From positions 1-64,000 of the forward strand of contig JAVDCA010000014.1 in the NCBI GenBank assembly GCA_030848545.1: a stretch of DNA of 64,000 nt. The letters run 5' to 3'. This stretch comes from Astrobacterium formosum. Lineage in GTDB: Bacteria; Pseudomonadota; Alphaproteobacteria; Rhizobiales; Xanthobacteraceae. Positions 35,460 to 44,485 of the stretch are shown in pieces (within the stretch, counting starts at the first letter, position 1; every line of letters begins with the position of its first letter). The notes beneath the pieces were generated by a model that was not told the origin of the DNA, made no database searches, and worked only from the letters and a program-made list of their open reading frames with translations. The position numbers and the translations under genes are program-made.

Positions 35460-36323
35460 CTATTTCAGCACGTTGAGATCGCGGCCCATCTTTTCCAGGA
35501 CGCCATAGGGTTCGTAGGTGGTCGACACGAAGCCGGTGTAGGGCGGCGGCAGCAGCTTCACCTCGTCTGCCGTTAGAGTATTGAACGCCGTCTGAATCTT
35601 CGTGGCGAGAGCGGCTTCGAAGCCCTTTCGCACGACGATGCACTCGTTCGGCAGCGGCGCGGATTCCCACACCACCTTGTTGGCGTTCTTGGCCATCTGT
35701 CCGTTGCGGATCATCGTATTGCGGTGGATGTCCCAGCCGGTGGCAAGGTCGACTTGACCGTTGATGGTCGCCATCTGCGCCGCCGCCGCCGACGCGCCTT
35801 CGGCATAGGGCTTGAAGAACTGCTTCGGCTCGATGCCCTGCGAACGGAAGAAATGCGTCGGCACCATCCAGCCGGTGGTCGATCCGGTGTCCAGCATCTG
35901 CATCGACAGGCCCTTGGCGTCCTGCGGGAATTTGTCGATCTTGAGTCCGGGGCGGGCGACGATCAGTCCCTTGTAGTAGGGCTTGCCGTCGACCAGCATC
36001 ATGTTGATGACCTCGACGCCGCCATTGACCTTGGCGAGGACGAAGCCCCACGGCCCCATCTGTGCCATGTCGATCTGGCCGCTGCTGATGGCGATCGAGA
36101 CGCCGGCCCAGTCGTTCGCCACGGTCAGGTGGAGGTCGGCGCCGACGCGGTCGCATACGATCTTGTAGATCGGCTCCCACACCTTGCGGGTCTCGGCCTG
36201 GGTCGGCTGCGACGGCGCCAGACCGACGCGGATGAGAGGCTTCGCCTGGGCGCGCAGGATGGCTGGCGCGGCCAAGGTCGCCGCCGCCGTCGCCATCAGG
36301 AACTTTCGCCGGGTGGTCATCAT
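35460..36323 (-). CDS. phnD: Phosphonate-type ABC transporter, periplasmic substrate-binding protein
   Basis: A 287-residue exported binding protein. The N-terminus has a Tat-like motif (MTTRRKFLMATAAATLAAPA) with likely cleavage after RAQA. The PhnD core is seen in IRVGLAPSQPTQAETRKVWE, AISSGQIDMAQMGPWGFVLA and LDTGSTTGWMVPTHFFRSQG; the ST-rich loop is where PhnD proteins hold the phosphonate group. It heads the phnD-phnE-phnC operon and is divergent from a HAD phosphatase gene. The ligand is not determined; context with a phosphatase suggests a phosphorylated organic compound. Confidence 0.9.
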   Translation of the reverse strand: MMTTRRKFLMATAAATLAAPAILRAQAKPLIRVGLAPSQPTQAETRKVWEPIYKIVCDRVGADLHLTVANDWAGVSIAISSGQIDMAQMGPWGFVLAKVNGGVEVINMMLVDGKPYYKGLIVARPGLKIDKFPQDAKGLSMQMLDTGSTTGWMVPTHFFRSQGIEPKQFFKPYAEGASAAAAQMATINGQVDLATGWDIHRNTMIRNGQMAKNANKVVWESAPLPNECIVVRKGFEAALATKIQTAFNTLTADEVKLLPPPYTGFVSTTYEPYGVLEKMGRDLNVLK

Positions 36324-36384
36324 GCCAATCCTTTCGAGACTTTTCGGAGCGGCCGAGCGCCGGCTCCCGTGTCGAGGCCTACAT

Positions 36385-36413
36385 TTGACAAAAATTCAAT
36401 GACACGCTTATGA
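36385..36413 (+). promoter_or_regulatory. Likely promoter of the HAD phosphatase gene
   Basis: TTGACA (36385-36390) and TTATGA (36408-36413) are 17 bp apart in an AT-rich patch between the divergent phnD and HAD genes. A palindrome lies downstream at 36484-36500. Confidence 0.55.
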
Positions 36414-36483
36414 CGGTAAGAAAAACTCAATTTCCAGACCGCGCATGGCAGAGTTGCTTATTACTCAGTCCTAAATGTATGAT

Positions 36484-36500
36484 GCTGAGAATTTCTCAGC
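36484..36500. promoter_or_regulatory. Candidate operator palindrome for the RpiR-type regulator
   Basis: GCTGAGAA, a central T, and TTCTCAGC form a perfect 8+8 inverted repeat between the predicted promoter and the HAD start. RpiR-type regulators bind inverted repeats of this kind; assignment to the neighbouring rpiR-like gene is inference. Confidence 0.5.
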
Positions 36501-36516
36501 TTGGAGCCACCGCGAT

Positions 36517-37311
36517 ATGATGGGAGCTGCCGTGCGGCCGACCGACCAGAGCTCTCCGGCCATCCTTGCCGACATACTGGAGCGGGCGCAGGAGCGAATT
36601 TCACGCGCGCGCGGGCTGCTGATCGACCTCGACGGCACGCTGATTCACGCCGAAGGCCCGCTGCCAGGCGCGCGCGAGTTCCTGGCGCGGCACGGCCACA
36701 AGGCGATCATCATCTCCAACAACTCGTCGGACAGCGCCGAGACGCTGCGCCGACGCCTGCTCGCCGCGGACATGGACATTCCGGCCTCCCGCCTCGTTCT
36801 TGCCGGCCTGGAGGCGATCGCGGTTGCGGCGGCACGCTGGCCGGGCAGCCGCGTCCACATGTGCGCGGCGGCGCCGTTGCACGCGGCCGCCGCCGATGCC
36901 GGCCTTGTCGTCACCGAGGAGCGACCCGACCTGGTCATCATCGCCCGCGACGAACGCTTCGACTACGCCGCGCTCAGTGCCGCCGCCAATGCGATCAACC
37001 GCGGCGCGATCTTCATCGCCACCAATCCCGACGGCGCCCATCCCGGGCCGCGACGTCAACGCATCCCCGAGACAGGCGCGCTGACTGCGGCGGTGGCCGC
37101 GGCGGCGGGACGCCAACCCCATCTCGTGGTGGGAAAGCCGGATCCGGCCCTGTTCCGCAAGGCGTTGGGCATTCTCGGCGTCACCGCCGCCGAAGCGGTC
37201 ATGATCGGGGACAATCCCGACACCGACGGTCGCGGCGCCGACGCCGTCGCCATGACGGCCTGCATCGTCGACGAGCACCTCACGCTGGCGGCTCTGCTCC
37301 GCCCGGCGTGA
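36517..37311 (+). CDS. HAD-IIA family phosphatase (NagD/pNPPase-like)
   Basis: A 264-residue cytosolic HAD hydrolase. Motif I is LLIDLDGTLIHAEGPLPGAR, motif II is IIISNNSSDSAETLRRRL, the lysine motif is in HLVVGKPDPALFRKAL and motif IV is AVMIGDNPDTDGRGADAVAM; the cap insertion between motifs II and III fits subclass IIA. I place the start at ATG 36517 because TTGGAG lies about 10 bp upstream and a palindrome occupies the longer in-frame extension from 36475. It sits between a phosphonate-type importer and an RpiR regulator, suggesting it removes phosphate from the imported compound. Confidence 0.85.
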   Translation: MMGAAVRPTDQSSPAILADILERAQERISRARGLLIDLDGTLIHAEGPLPGAREFLARHGHKAIIISNNSSDSAETLRRRLLAADMDIPASRLVLAGLEAIAVAAARWPGSRVHMCAAAPLHAAAADAGLVVTEERPDLVIIARDERFDYAALSAAANAINRGAIFIATNPDGAHPGPRRQRIPETGALTAAVAAAAGRQPHLVVGKPDPALFRKALGILGVTAAEAVMIGDNPDTDGRGADAVAMTACIVDEHLTLAALLRPA

Positions 37312-37345
37312 ATCGCCGTGCGCGCCGCCGCTCACGGCGGGCATG

Positions 37346-38200
37346 CTAGGCCGGCGGACGCCGCCGCTTGGTGCTGATGACGTCGTAGGATTTCTGGATC
37401 GCCTCGAGGGATTCCTTCCACCGCAGCAGAGCGAGCCGCGCATAGAGGATGTCGACGACGACGATCTGGGCGATGCGGCTGGACAGCGCCTCCATGCGGT
37501 GGCGGGTCTCCTGAGAAGAGGTGTAGAGCACCACTTCACAATGCTCCTGCAACGGCGACCTGCCGAAATTGGTGATGCAGATCGTTCGGGCTCCGGCCTC
37601 ACGGGCGATCCGCGTCGCTTCCAACGTCTCCTGGGTCCGGCCCGAATGGGAGATGGTGACAGTGGCCACCTGCGGACCGGTGAAGGTCGCGCTCACCGCC
37701 AGGATGTGGGCATCGGTGACGCATTTGGTCGAAAGCCCCAATTGCAGAAACCGGTACGCGGCATCCTCCGCGATCGGCGCGGACGTGCCGACGCCGTAGA
37801 ATTCGATGCGTTGCGCCCCCATCAGAAGAGCCGCCGCCCGTTCGATCGCGGCGACATCGAGAACTTTCATCGTGTCCTCGATCGCAAGCATATGGCTCGC
37901 GGCGATCTTCGTCACGACGTCGGCCGCGCCGTCGCCGGGCACGATCGCCTCGTGCAACAGGGCGCGCGAAGCCGCCACTTCTTTGGCCACGGCAATCTTC
38001 AATTGCGGGAACCCGCTCGCGCCGATCTGTCGACACAATCCAATGACCGATCCTTCGCTGGCGTCGCTCGCCGCGGCAAGCTCGTTGATCGACATATCGA
38101 GGATGCGGTGTGGATTGGCGACGAGGTAGGCGGCGATGCGCCGCGCCGCTGGGGGCAGATCCTCCAGTGACGCCTTCAGTTTGGCGAGCGGAAATTCCAC
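37346..38200 (-). CDS. MurR/RpiR family transcriptional regulator
   Basis: A 284-residue regulator. The N-terminal HTH is in LPPAARRIAAYLVANPHRIL and MSINELAAASDASEGSVIGLCRQIG. The C-terminal SIS domain, which binds phosphosugars, is in GAQRIEFYGVGTSAPIAEDA and TVTISHSGRTQETLEATRIA. It is convergent with the HAD phosphatase gene and lies between it and the intact pepF. RpiR-type proteins sense sugar phosphates, which hints that the imported or dephosphorylated compound of the neighbouring genes is sugar-phosphate-like. Confidence 0.9.
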   Translation of the reverse strand: MEFPLAKLKASLEDLPPAARRIAAYLVANPHRILDMSINELAAASDASEGSVIGLCRQIGASGFPQLKIAVAKEVAASRALLHEAIVPGDGAADVVTKIAASHMLAIEDTMKVLDVAAIERAAALLMGAQRIEFYGVGTSAPIAEDAAYRFLQLGLSTKCVTDAHILAVSATFTGPQVATVTISHSGRTQETLEATRIAREAGARTICITNFGRSPLQEHCEVVLYTSSQETRHRMEALSSRIAQIVVVDILYARLALLRWKESLEAIQKSYDVISTKRRRPPA

Positions 38201-38365
38201 TACTTGATACCCATGCCGAGAGAGAACCGGGAATGACTCGTAGCAAACGTATCAAAATATGCCAGCCGATTAGCACACAATTTCAGCACGTCACGTCTGC
38301 GACCTGCCGATCCTGTCGTCTACCGGCAGCGGCTGTGGATCCCTCTAAAGCGATGATGCGCCCCT

Positions 38366-40213
38366 TCACTTCTCCATCCCTTCCAGCTCCGTGATCATGC
38401 GGTCGAGCAGGCCGAGGCCGTTCTTCCAGAACGTCGTCTCGCGCGCATCGAGCCCGAACGGCTTCAAGAGTTCGCCGTGATGCTTGGTGCCGCCGGCCGC
38501 GAGCATTTCGAGATAGCGCTCCGCGAAGCCGTCGCTGGCGTTCTCGTAGACGGCGTAGAGCGAGTTCACCAGGCAGTCGCCGAACGCGTAGGCGTAGACG
38601 TAGAACGGCGCGTGGATGAAGTGGCCGATATAGGTCCAGAAGGTCTCGTAGCCGGGGCCGAGGCGGATGGCCGGGCCGAGGCTTTCCGCCTGCACCTCGA
38701 GCCAGATCTCGCCGATGCGCTCGGCGGTCAATTCGCCGTTCTTCCTCTCGGTGTGGATCTTGCGCTCGAACGTGTAGAAGGCGATCTGGCGCACCACCGT
38801 GTTGATCATGTCCTCGACCTTGGCGGCCAGCATCGCCTTGCGCTGGCGCTGGTCTTTCGTTTGCGCCAGCAGGCGGCGGAAGGTCAGCATCTCGCCGAAC
38901 ACGCTCGCGGTCTCGGCGAGCGTCAAGGGCGTCGGCGCCATCAGGGCGCCGTTGGGGCCGGCGAGCACCTGATGGACGCCGTGGCCCAGTTCATGGGCGA
39001 GCGTCATGACGTCGCGCGTCTTGCCCTGGTAGTTCAAGAGCACGTAAGGGTGCGCCGACGGCGTGGTCGGATGCGCGAAGGCGCCGGTCGCCTTGCCGGG
39101 GCGCACCGGCGCGTCGATCCAGCGGTCGGTGAAGAAACGCTCGGCGATCTGCGCCATCCTGGGCGAGAACTCCGAATAGGCGCCGAGCACCGTGTCCTTG
39201 GCCTCGAGCCACGGCACGCTGCGGGCCGGGGCCTTGGGGAGCGGCGCGTTGCGGTCCCAATGCGCCAGGCTCTCCTTGCCGAACCACTTGGCTTTGAGCG
39301 CATAATAGCGGTGTGACAGGCGCGGATAGGATTCGCGCACGGCGGCGACCAGCGCCTCGACCACTTCGCGCTCGACCCGGTTGGCGAGGTGGCGGGCGTC
39401 GGCGATGTCGGCGAAGCCGCGCCAGCGGTCGGAAATCTCCTTGTCCTTGGCGAGCGTATTGGTGATCAGCGTGAACACCCGCAGGTTCTCGCCAAAGGTC
39501 TTGGCGAGCGCCTCGGCGGCCGACTGTCGGACCTTCTCGTTCCTGTCCTGCAGCAAATTGAGCGTCGGCTCGATGGCGAGCGGCTTGCCGCGCACGTCGA
39601 AACGCAGCGACGAGATGGTTTCCTCGAACAGCCGGTTCCAGGCGCCCGACGCCGTCACCGACTTTTCGTGGAAGAGCTGCTCGACGCGATCTTCGAGCTG
39701 AAACGGCTTCTCCTTGCGCACGTCCTCGATCCACGGCCGGTAGTGGCCGAGGGCTGGCTCCGCCATCGCGCTCTCGAGGACATCGGTATCGATGCGGTTG
39801 AGTTCGAGGGTGAAGAACAGAAGGTGCGAGGACGCTGCGGTGACGCGTTCCTGGACGTCGCCGAAGAATTTCGCCTTGACGGGATCCATATTGTCGCCGG
39901 CGCGCACTAGGCCCGCATAGGAGATCAGCCGGGTGATCAGGTCGTCGAGGGCCTCGTAGGCGCGGATCGCCTCGGCCAAGGCCTTGCCGGCGCCCTTTCC
40001 GGCCCCCTCCCCGGCGGCGAGCGCCGCCAGGCGCCCCTTGTAGGTCTCCTCGAAGGCGGCGCAGTCGGCATCCATGCGGTCGAGATCGCTTGCAACCTCG
40101 GGGGCGTCGATGGCCGGGTAGAGGTCGGCGAGATTCCACTCCGGCAGCGGGCCGAGTTCGTCCTTGGCGGGGGCGGACGAATGCGAGGGCGAGGCGGAAG
40201 TAATACGGACCAT
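38366..40213 (-). CDS. pepF: Oligoendopeptidase F (M3 family)
   Basis: A 615-residue cytosolic zinc peptidase that trims short peptides. The HELGHGVHQVL motif gives the zinc-binding HExxH, and the third ligand Glu lies in LTLAETASVFGEML. N-terminal LPEWNLADLYPAIDAPEVAS is typical of M3B enzymes. The start at 40211-40213 is chosen from the family N-terminus; an upstream extension to 40576 runs antisense to the response-regulator gene. Its last 134 bp are duplicated, with about 7 percent difference, at 33447-33580. Confidence 0.95.
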   Translation of the reverse strand: MVRITSASPSHSSAPAKDELGPLPEWNLADLYPAIDAPEVASDLDRMDADCAAFEETYKGRLAALAAGEGAGKGAGKALAEAIRAYEALDDLITRLISYAGLVRAGDNMDPVKAKFFGDVQERVTAASSHLLFFTLELNRIDTDVLESAMAEPALGHYRPWIEDVRKEKPFQLEDRVEQLFHEKSVTASGAWNRLFEETISSLRFDVRGKPLAIEPTLNLLQDRNEKVRQSAAEALAKTFGENLRVFTLITNTLAKDKEISDRWRGFADIADARHLANRVEREVVEALVAAVRESYPRLSHRYYALKAKWFGKESLAHWDRNAPLPKAPARSVPWLEAKDTVLGAYSEFSPRMAQIAERFFTDRWIDAPVRPGKATGAFAHPTTPSAHPYVLLNYQGKTRDVMTLAHELGHGVHQVLAGPNGALMAPTPLTLAETASVFGEMLTFRRLLAQTKDQRQRKAMLAAKVEDMINTVVRQIAFYTFERKIHTERKNGELTAERIGEIWLEVQAESLGPAIRLGPGYETFWTYIGHFIHAPFYVYAYAFGDCLVNSLYAVYENASDGFAERYLEMLAAGGTKHHGELLKPFGLDARETTFWKNGLGLLDRMITELEGMEK

Positions 40214-40453
40214 GGCGGGACGTCTTCTCGGGGTTGGCGGCGGGGCGGGCGACAGAAAGGATGCCGATACAGGAACGATGCGGATGTGGTGAAGCGATGG
40301 CGAAATTGCCACCGCGGTGCAAGGCGGCATTTGCGCCGATACGCACCCACGGGCGCGCGAACTGGCCGCGCTCCGCAATCCCCGCACCCTTAACAGGGTT
40401 TTAAGGCCGGGGGGGCGACAGTGGCCCGATTCGGGACAATCGGAACAGCCGCC

Positions 40454-41962
40454 ATGGTCGAGCGCGTCCTCATCGTCGACGATGATCCGGTCCAGCGCCG
40501 GCTCTTGGAGAACATGGTCGGGCGCTTCGGCTACGAGCCGGTGGTGGTCGAGACCGGCGACGCCGCCCTCGCCCACCTAAGCGGCGCCGAAACGTTCGAC
40601 TGTATCGTCCTCGACCTCGTCATGCCGGGCCTCGACGGGCTCGGCGTCCTCTCGCGCTTGCGCGAGGCCGGCGTCGCCACCCCGGTAATCGTGCAGACCG
40701 CCCATGGCGGCATCGACAACGTCGTCTCGGCCATGCGGGCCGGGGCGATCGATTTCGTCGTCAAGCCGGTCGGTCCCGAGCGCCTGCAGGTGTCGCTCAA
40801 GAACGCCATCGCGACGCGGGCACTGGAGGGCGAACTCGCCCGCATGAAGCGAAGCCGCGCCGGCACCCTCACGTTCCGGGACATCATCACCCGTTCGGAG
40901 CGGATGCGCGCCGTGCTGCGCACCGCCGAAAAGGCCGCCTCCTCGCATATTCCGGTGCTGGTCGAAGGCGAGTCCGGGGTCGGCAAGGAACTGATCGCCC
41001 GCGCCATCCACGGCTCCTCCGCGCGCCGCGCCAAGCCGTTCATCGCCGTCAATTGCGGCGCCATACCGGAAAACCTGGTGGAATCGGTGCTGTTCGGCCA
41101 CGAGAAGGGCGCTTTCACGGGGGCGACCGAGCGCCACACCGGCAAGTTCGTCGAAGCCTCCGGCGGCACCCTGTTCCTCGACGAAGTGGGCGAACTCCCC
41201 CTCGCCTCGCAGGTGAAGCTCCTGCGCGCCATCCAGGAGAACGAGGTCGAGCCGGTCGGGGCGCGACGGCCGGTGCGGGTCGACGTGCGCATCGTCTCGG
41301 CCACCAACCGCGACCTGATCGCCGACGTCAAGGCGGGCCGGTTCCGCGAGGACCTGTTTTACCGCCTGCACGTTTTTCCGATCACGGTGCCGCCCCTGCG
41401 CGACCACGTCGAAGACATTCCCGACCTGGTGCGGCACTTCGTCGTCCGCTTCGCCGCCGAGGAGGGCAAGCGGGTGCGCTCGGTCAATCCCTCCGCATTG
41501 AGCCTCCTCGCCGCGGCCCGCTGGCCGGGCAATGTCCGCCAGCTCGAAAATGCCGTGTTCCGTGCCGTGGTGCTCGCCGAAGGCGATGAGATCGGCGCCG
41601 CCGAGTTCCCCCAAGTCGCGGCGCAGATGTCCGCCGAGCAGACATCACCGGCCGCGGATCCGCCCGTCGTGCCGGCCGCAACGGCACCACTGATGATCGA
41701 ATCACCCCCGATGGCCACCGTTAGCATCCTACCGCCGGAAATGCCGGCGTCGGCCTTGTCCCTGCTCGACGAGCATGGCGAGGTCGTGCCGCTGGAGGAC
41801 ATCGAGGCCCGCGCCATCCGCTTCGCGATCACCCATTATCGCGGCCAAATGTCGGAGGTTGCACGCAAATTGCGTATCGGCCGGTCGACCCTCTATCGCA
41901 AGCTCGAGAGCCTGGGGCTCGCCGCCGACGACGCCCACACCGACGACGTGTCCGCCGGGTGA
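40454..41962 (+). CDS. Sigma-54-dependent response regulator, NtrC family
   Basis: About 502 residues. The receiver domain has the acidic pocket in VLIVDDDPVQRRLLENM and the phospho-acceptor D54 in CIVLDLVMPGLDGLG. The AAA+ domain has Walker A GESGVGKE, the sigma-54 contact loop GAFTGA, Walker B GGTLFLDEVGELPL and ARWPGNVRQLENAVFRAVVL. An Ala/Pro-rich linker (about residues 400-445) precedes a Fis-type HTH, MSEVARKLRIGRSTLYRKLE. No partner kinase is adjacent. The ATG at 40454 is preferred; a GTG at 40421 is in frame. Target promoters are unknown. Confidence 0.92.
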   Translation: MVERVLIVDDDPVQRRLLENMVGRFGYEPVVVETGDAALAHLSGAETFDCIVLDLVMPGLDGLGVLSRLREAGVATPVIVQTAHGGIDNVVSAMRAGAIDFVVKPVGPERLQVSLKNAIATRALEGELARMKRSRAGTLTFRDIITRSERMRAVLRTAEKAASSHIPVLVEGESGVGKELIARAIHGSSARRAKPFIAVNCGAIPENLVESVLFGHEKGAFTGATERHTGKFVEASGGTLFLDEVGELPLASQVKLLRAIQENEVEPVGARRPVRVDVRIVSATNRDLIADVKAGRFREDLFYRLHVFPITVPPLRDHVEDIPDLVRHFVVRFAAEEGKRVRSVNPSALSLLAAARWPGNVRQLENAVFRAVVLAEGDEIGAAEFPQVAAQMSAEQTSPAADPPVVPAATAPLMIESPPMATVSILPPEMPASALSLLDEHGEVVPLEDIEARAIRFAITHYRGQMSEVARKLRIGRSTLYRKLESLGLAADDAHTDDVSAG

Positions 41963-42131
41963 CAATGCCGACAAAAATGCGTGAGAGCCGATTCGAATTG
42001 GTACCCGGAGCACAGACCGCTGCGTTAGATTGCCGTAATCTTCGCCAGTCGCGTTGAACCCAGCGGGCAACTTCGACGACCAACGAAAACGTCGCGATCA
42101 TTCGCATCGCGACCGGAAGGGGGATTCTCTG

Positions 42132-44279
42132 ATGCACGGAACTCGCTTCGATCGCCTGTTGGCCGGTACCGCCCTGGCGCTGATCCTCGCCGGGACGCCG
42201 CTCGCTTACGCCCAGCCCGCCAATGCGCCGTCGGACGATGCCGCGATCTCGGCTGCGGTTCCGGTTCCAGAACCCGCCGACGTCCCCCCGCCGACCGTCG
42301 CCGACATCGGCCTGCCGTCCGCCGAAGCCGCTCCGGCCAAGGTCGAGACTGCCGCGCCTGCGGCGCCGGAACCGGCCACGACGCCGCCCGCGGCGGCGGC
42401 GGAGATTGCCAAGCCCGCGCCGGAGGTTGCCCAACCTGCGCCCGAGATCGCCGTGCCTGCCTCGCCTGCGCCGGTGACCGCCGCTCCGGCCGCTCCCCCG
42501 GTGAGTGCGCCCGCAACGGCAGCCGCGCCGGCCGCGACCCCAGTACAGCCGACTGCGACCGCCGTGGCGCCGACGGCTGAACCCACCACCGCCGCCATTC
42601 CGGCGCTCCCTCCCGCCCCGACCGTCGACCGGCAGGTCGCCGACAGCCTGCGCGCCGCTTTCGCCAAGGCCGGCAAGCGCGACAAGGCGCTGGAGAGTTT
42701 TTATGCGACGCGCGACTTCGCGCCGGTGTGGGTCGTGGACGGCGCCGCTTCGGCGCGCACCAAGGCGGCGAGCGCCTACTTGGCCAAGGCCGACGCCGAC
42801 GGGCTCGACCCGGCGGACTACGTGTTCGCCGAGATCAAGGCGGGCGCCGATCCGGCGACGCTCGCCGAAACCGAACTCAAGATCGCCACGACGCTCATCA
42901 GTTATGCGCGCCACGCCACCAATGGTCGCGTGCACTACACGCGGGTGAGTGCCGACGTCTTCTATCCGCCGCACGATTTCGATCCCGCCCAGGCGCTCGC
43001 CAAGATCGCCGGCGCGGCCGACGTCGCCGCCGCCCTCGACGGCTTCAATCCCCAGCAGCCCGGCTACAAAGCCCTCAAGGCCAAGCTCGCGGAAGTGCGT
43101 GGCAAGGGAGAGGAGCCGGAACCGGTGCGCGTCCCGTCCGGCCCGACCTTGCGGCTCGCGAAAGACAAGGCGGGATCGTTCATGCAGGACGCCCGCGTGC
43201 CGCTCCTGCGCCAGCGGCTCGGCATCGCCGGTGACGCCGCCAATACGAGCTACGACGAGGCGCTTGCCGACGCGGTGCGCATCTTCCAGCGCCAGAACGG
43301 CCTCACGCCCGACGGCCTGCTCGGCAACCGCACCGTCGAGGTGCTCAACGGCGGCAAGAAACGTGATCGCGCCGAAGACGTCATCCTGGCCAACATGGAA
43401 CGCTGGCGCTGGCTGCCGCAGGATCTCGGCAAGAGCTATGTGATGCTCAACATCCCGGACTTCACGCTTCGGGTGGTGAACAACGGCAAGCCGGTATGGA
43501 CCACCCGCGTGGTCGTCGGCAAGCCGGGGACGCCGACGCCGATCCTCACCGAGACGATGAAGTACATCACCGTCAACCCGACCTGGAACGTGCCGCCGTC
43601 CATCATCTACAACGAATACCTGCCGGCACTGCAGCAGGACCCCACCGTGCTCGACCGCATGGGGCTCAAACTGACCCAGAACCGCGACGGTTCCGTGCAC
43701 ATCTCCCAGCCGCCGGGCGAGCGCAACGCCCTCGGCCGCATCCGCTTCAACTTCCCCAACAAGTTCCTGGTCTACCAGCACGACACGCCCGACAAGCACC
43801 TGTTCGCCAAGGACGTTCGCGCCTACAGCCACGGCTGCATGCGGGTGCAGGATCCGGCCAAATACGCCGAAGTGCTGCTCGGCCTCGCCCTGCCGGGCGA
43901 GGGCTATACGGCCGACCGCATCACCAAGATGTACGGGTCCGGTGAGCGCGACATCCGCCTGCCGACGCCGATTCCCGTGCACATCACCTACCAGACCGCG
44001 TTCGTGGACGAGGCTGGCAAGCTGCAGTTGCGCAACGACATCTACGGCCGCGACAGCCGCGTGCTGGCGGCCCTCAAGGGCGCCGATCGCCGCATCGCCG
44101 AGACGCCGGTGGAGCGCCCGCAGCAGAGCTATGCGCGCCCGCCCGTGCGCCTGCCGGAACGCTTTGCCGCCGGCGGCTACAACAACGGCGGCGGCTTCTT
44201 CGAGAGACTGTTCGGCGGCTGGCAGCAGAACGAACCGCCGGCCCCGGTGCGCAACAATCGCCGGACCTATTCGCGCTGA
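42132..44279 (+). CDS. L,D-transpeptidase, YcbB-like, with Ala/Pro-rich region
   Basis: A 715-residue exported murein enzyme. After a signal peptide (LLAGTALALILAGTPLAYAQ) comes a low-complexity Ala/Pro/Val-rich region to about residue 170. Then a scaffold domain (ALESFYATRDFAPVWVVDG), a peptidoglycan-binding domain (EALADAVRIFQRQNGLTPDG) and the YkuD catalytic domain, with Cys569 in YSHGCMRVQDPAKYAEVLL. It makes 3-3 (mDap-mDap) crosslinks in peptidoglycan. The C-terminal tail is Gly/Asn/Arg-rich (GGYNNGGGFFERLFGGWQQN). The Ala/Pro region may span the wall or periplasm. A good terminator follows. Confidence 0.93.
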   Translation: MHGTRFDRLLAGTALALILAGTPLAYAQPANAPSDDAAISAAVPVPEPADVPPPTVADIGLPSAEAAPAKVETAAPAAPEPATTPPAAAAEIAKPAPEVAQPAPEIAVPASPAPVTAAPAAPPVSAPATAAAPAATPVQPTATAVAPTAEPTTAAIPALPPAPTVDRQVADSLRAAFAKAGKRDKALESFYATRDFAPVWVVDGAASARTKAASAYLAKADADGLDPADYVFAEIKAGADPATLAETELKIATTLISYARHATNGRVHYTRVSADVFYPPHDFDPAQALAKIAGAADVAAALDGFNPQQPGYKALKAKLAEVRGKGEEPEPVRVPSGPTLRLAKDKAGSFMQDARVPLLRQRLGIAGDAANTSYDEALADAVRIFQRQNGLTPDGLLGNRTVEVLNGGKKRDRAEDVILANMERWRWLPQDLGKSYVMLNIPDFTLRVVNNGKPVWTTRVVVGKPGTPTPILTETMKYITVNPTWNVPPSIIYNEYLPALQQDPTVLDRMGLKLTQNRDGSVHISQPPGERNALGRIRFNFPNKFLVYQHDTPDKHLFAKDVRAYSHGCMRVQDPAKYAEVLLGLALPGEGYTADRITKMYGSGERDIRLPTPIPVHITYQTAFVDEAGKLQLRNDIYGRDSRVLAALKGADRRIAETPVERPQQSYARPPVRLPERFAAGGYNNGGGFFERLFGGWQQNEPPAPVRNNRRTYSR

Positions 44280-44302
44280 CGAGATCGTCCGACGCGGAGG
44301 CG

Positions 44303-44330
44303 ACGGGGCCCTTGCGGGCCCCGTTTTCTT
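44303..44330 (+). terminator. Intrinsic terminator of the L,D-transpeptidase gene
   Basis: ACGGGGCCC, loop TTGC, GGGCCCCGT and then TTTCTTT: a 9-bp stem followed by a T-run, about 24 bp after the stop. Confidence 0.9.
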
Positions 44331-44485
44331 TGGACTGGCCCTCTCGCCATCTTGACGCATCGAGCGCCCCGCGGCGAATGATGATGTCGAGCTGATTCGT
44401 GTCCGCATCTGGCGCGCGGCACTCGAATCGAGCCGCCGAACCCACCCTCGTCGGCGGCCCGGGGCAGACCGTGGGGGCATTACAT

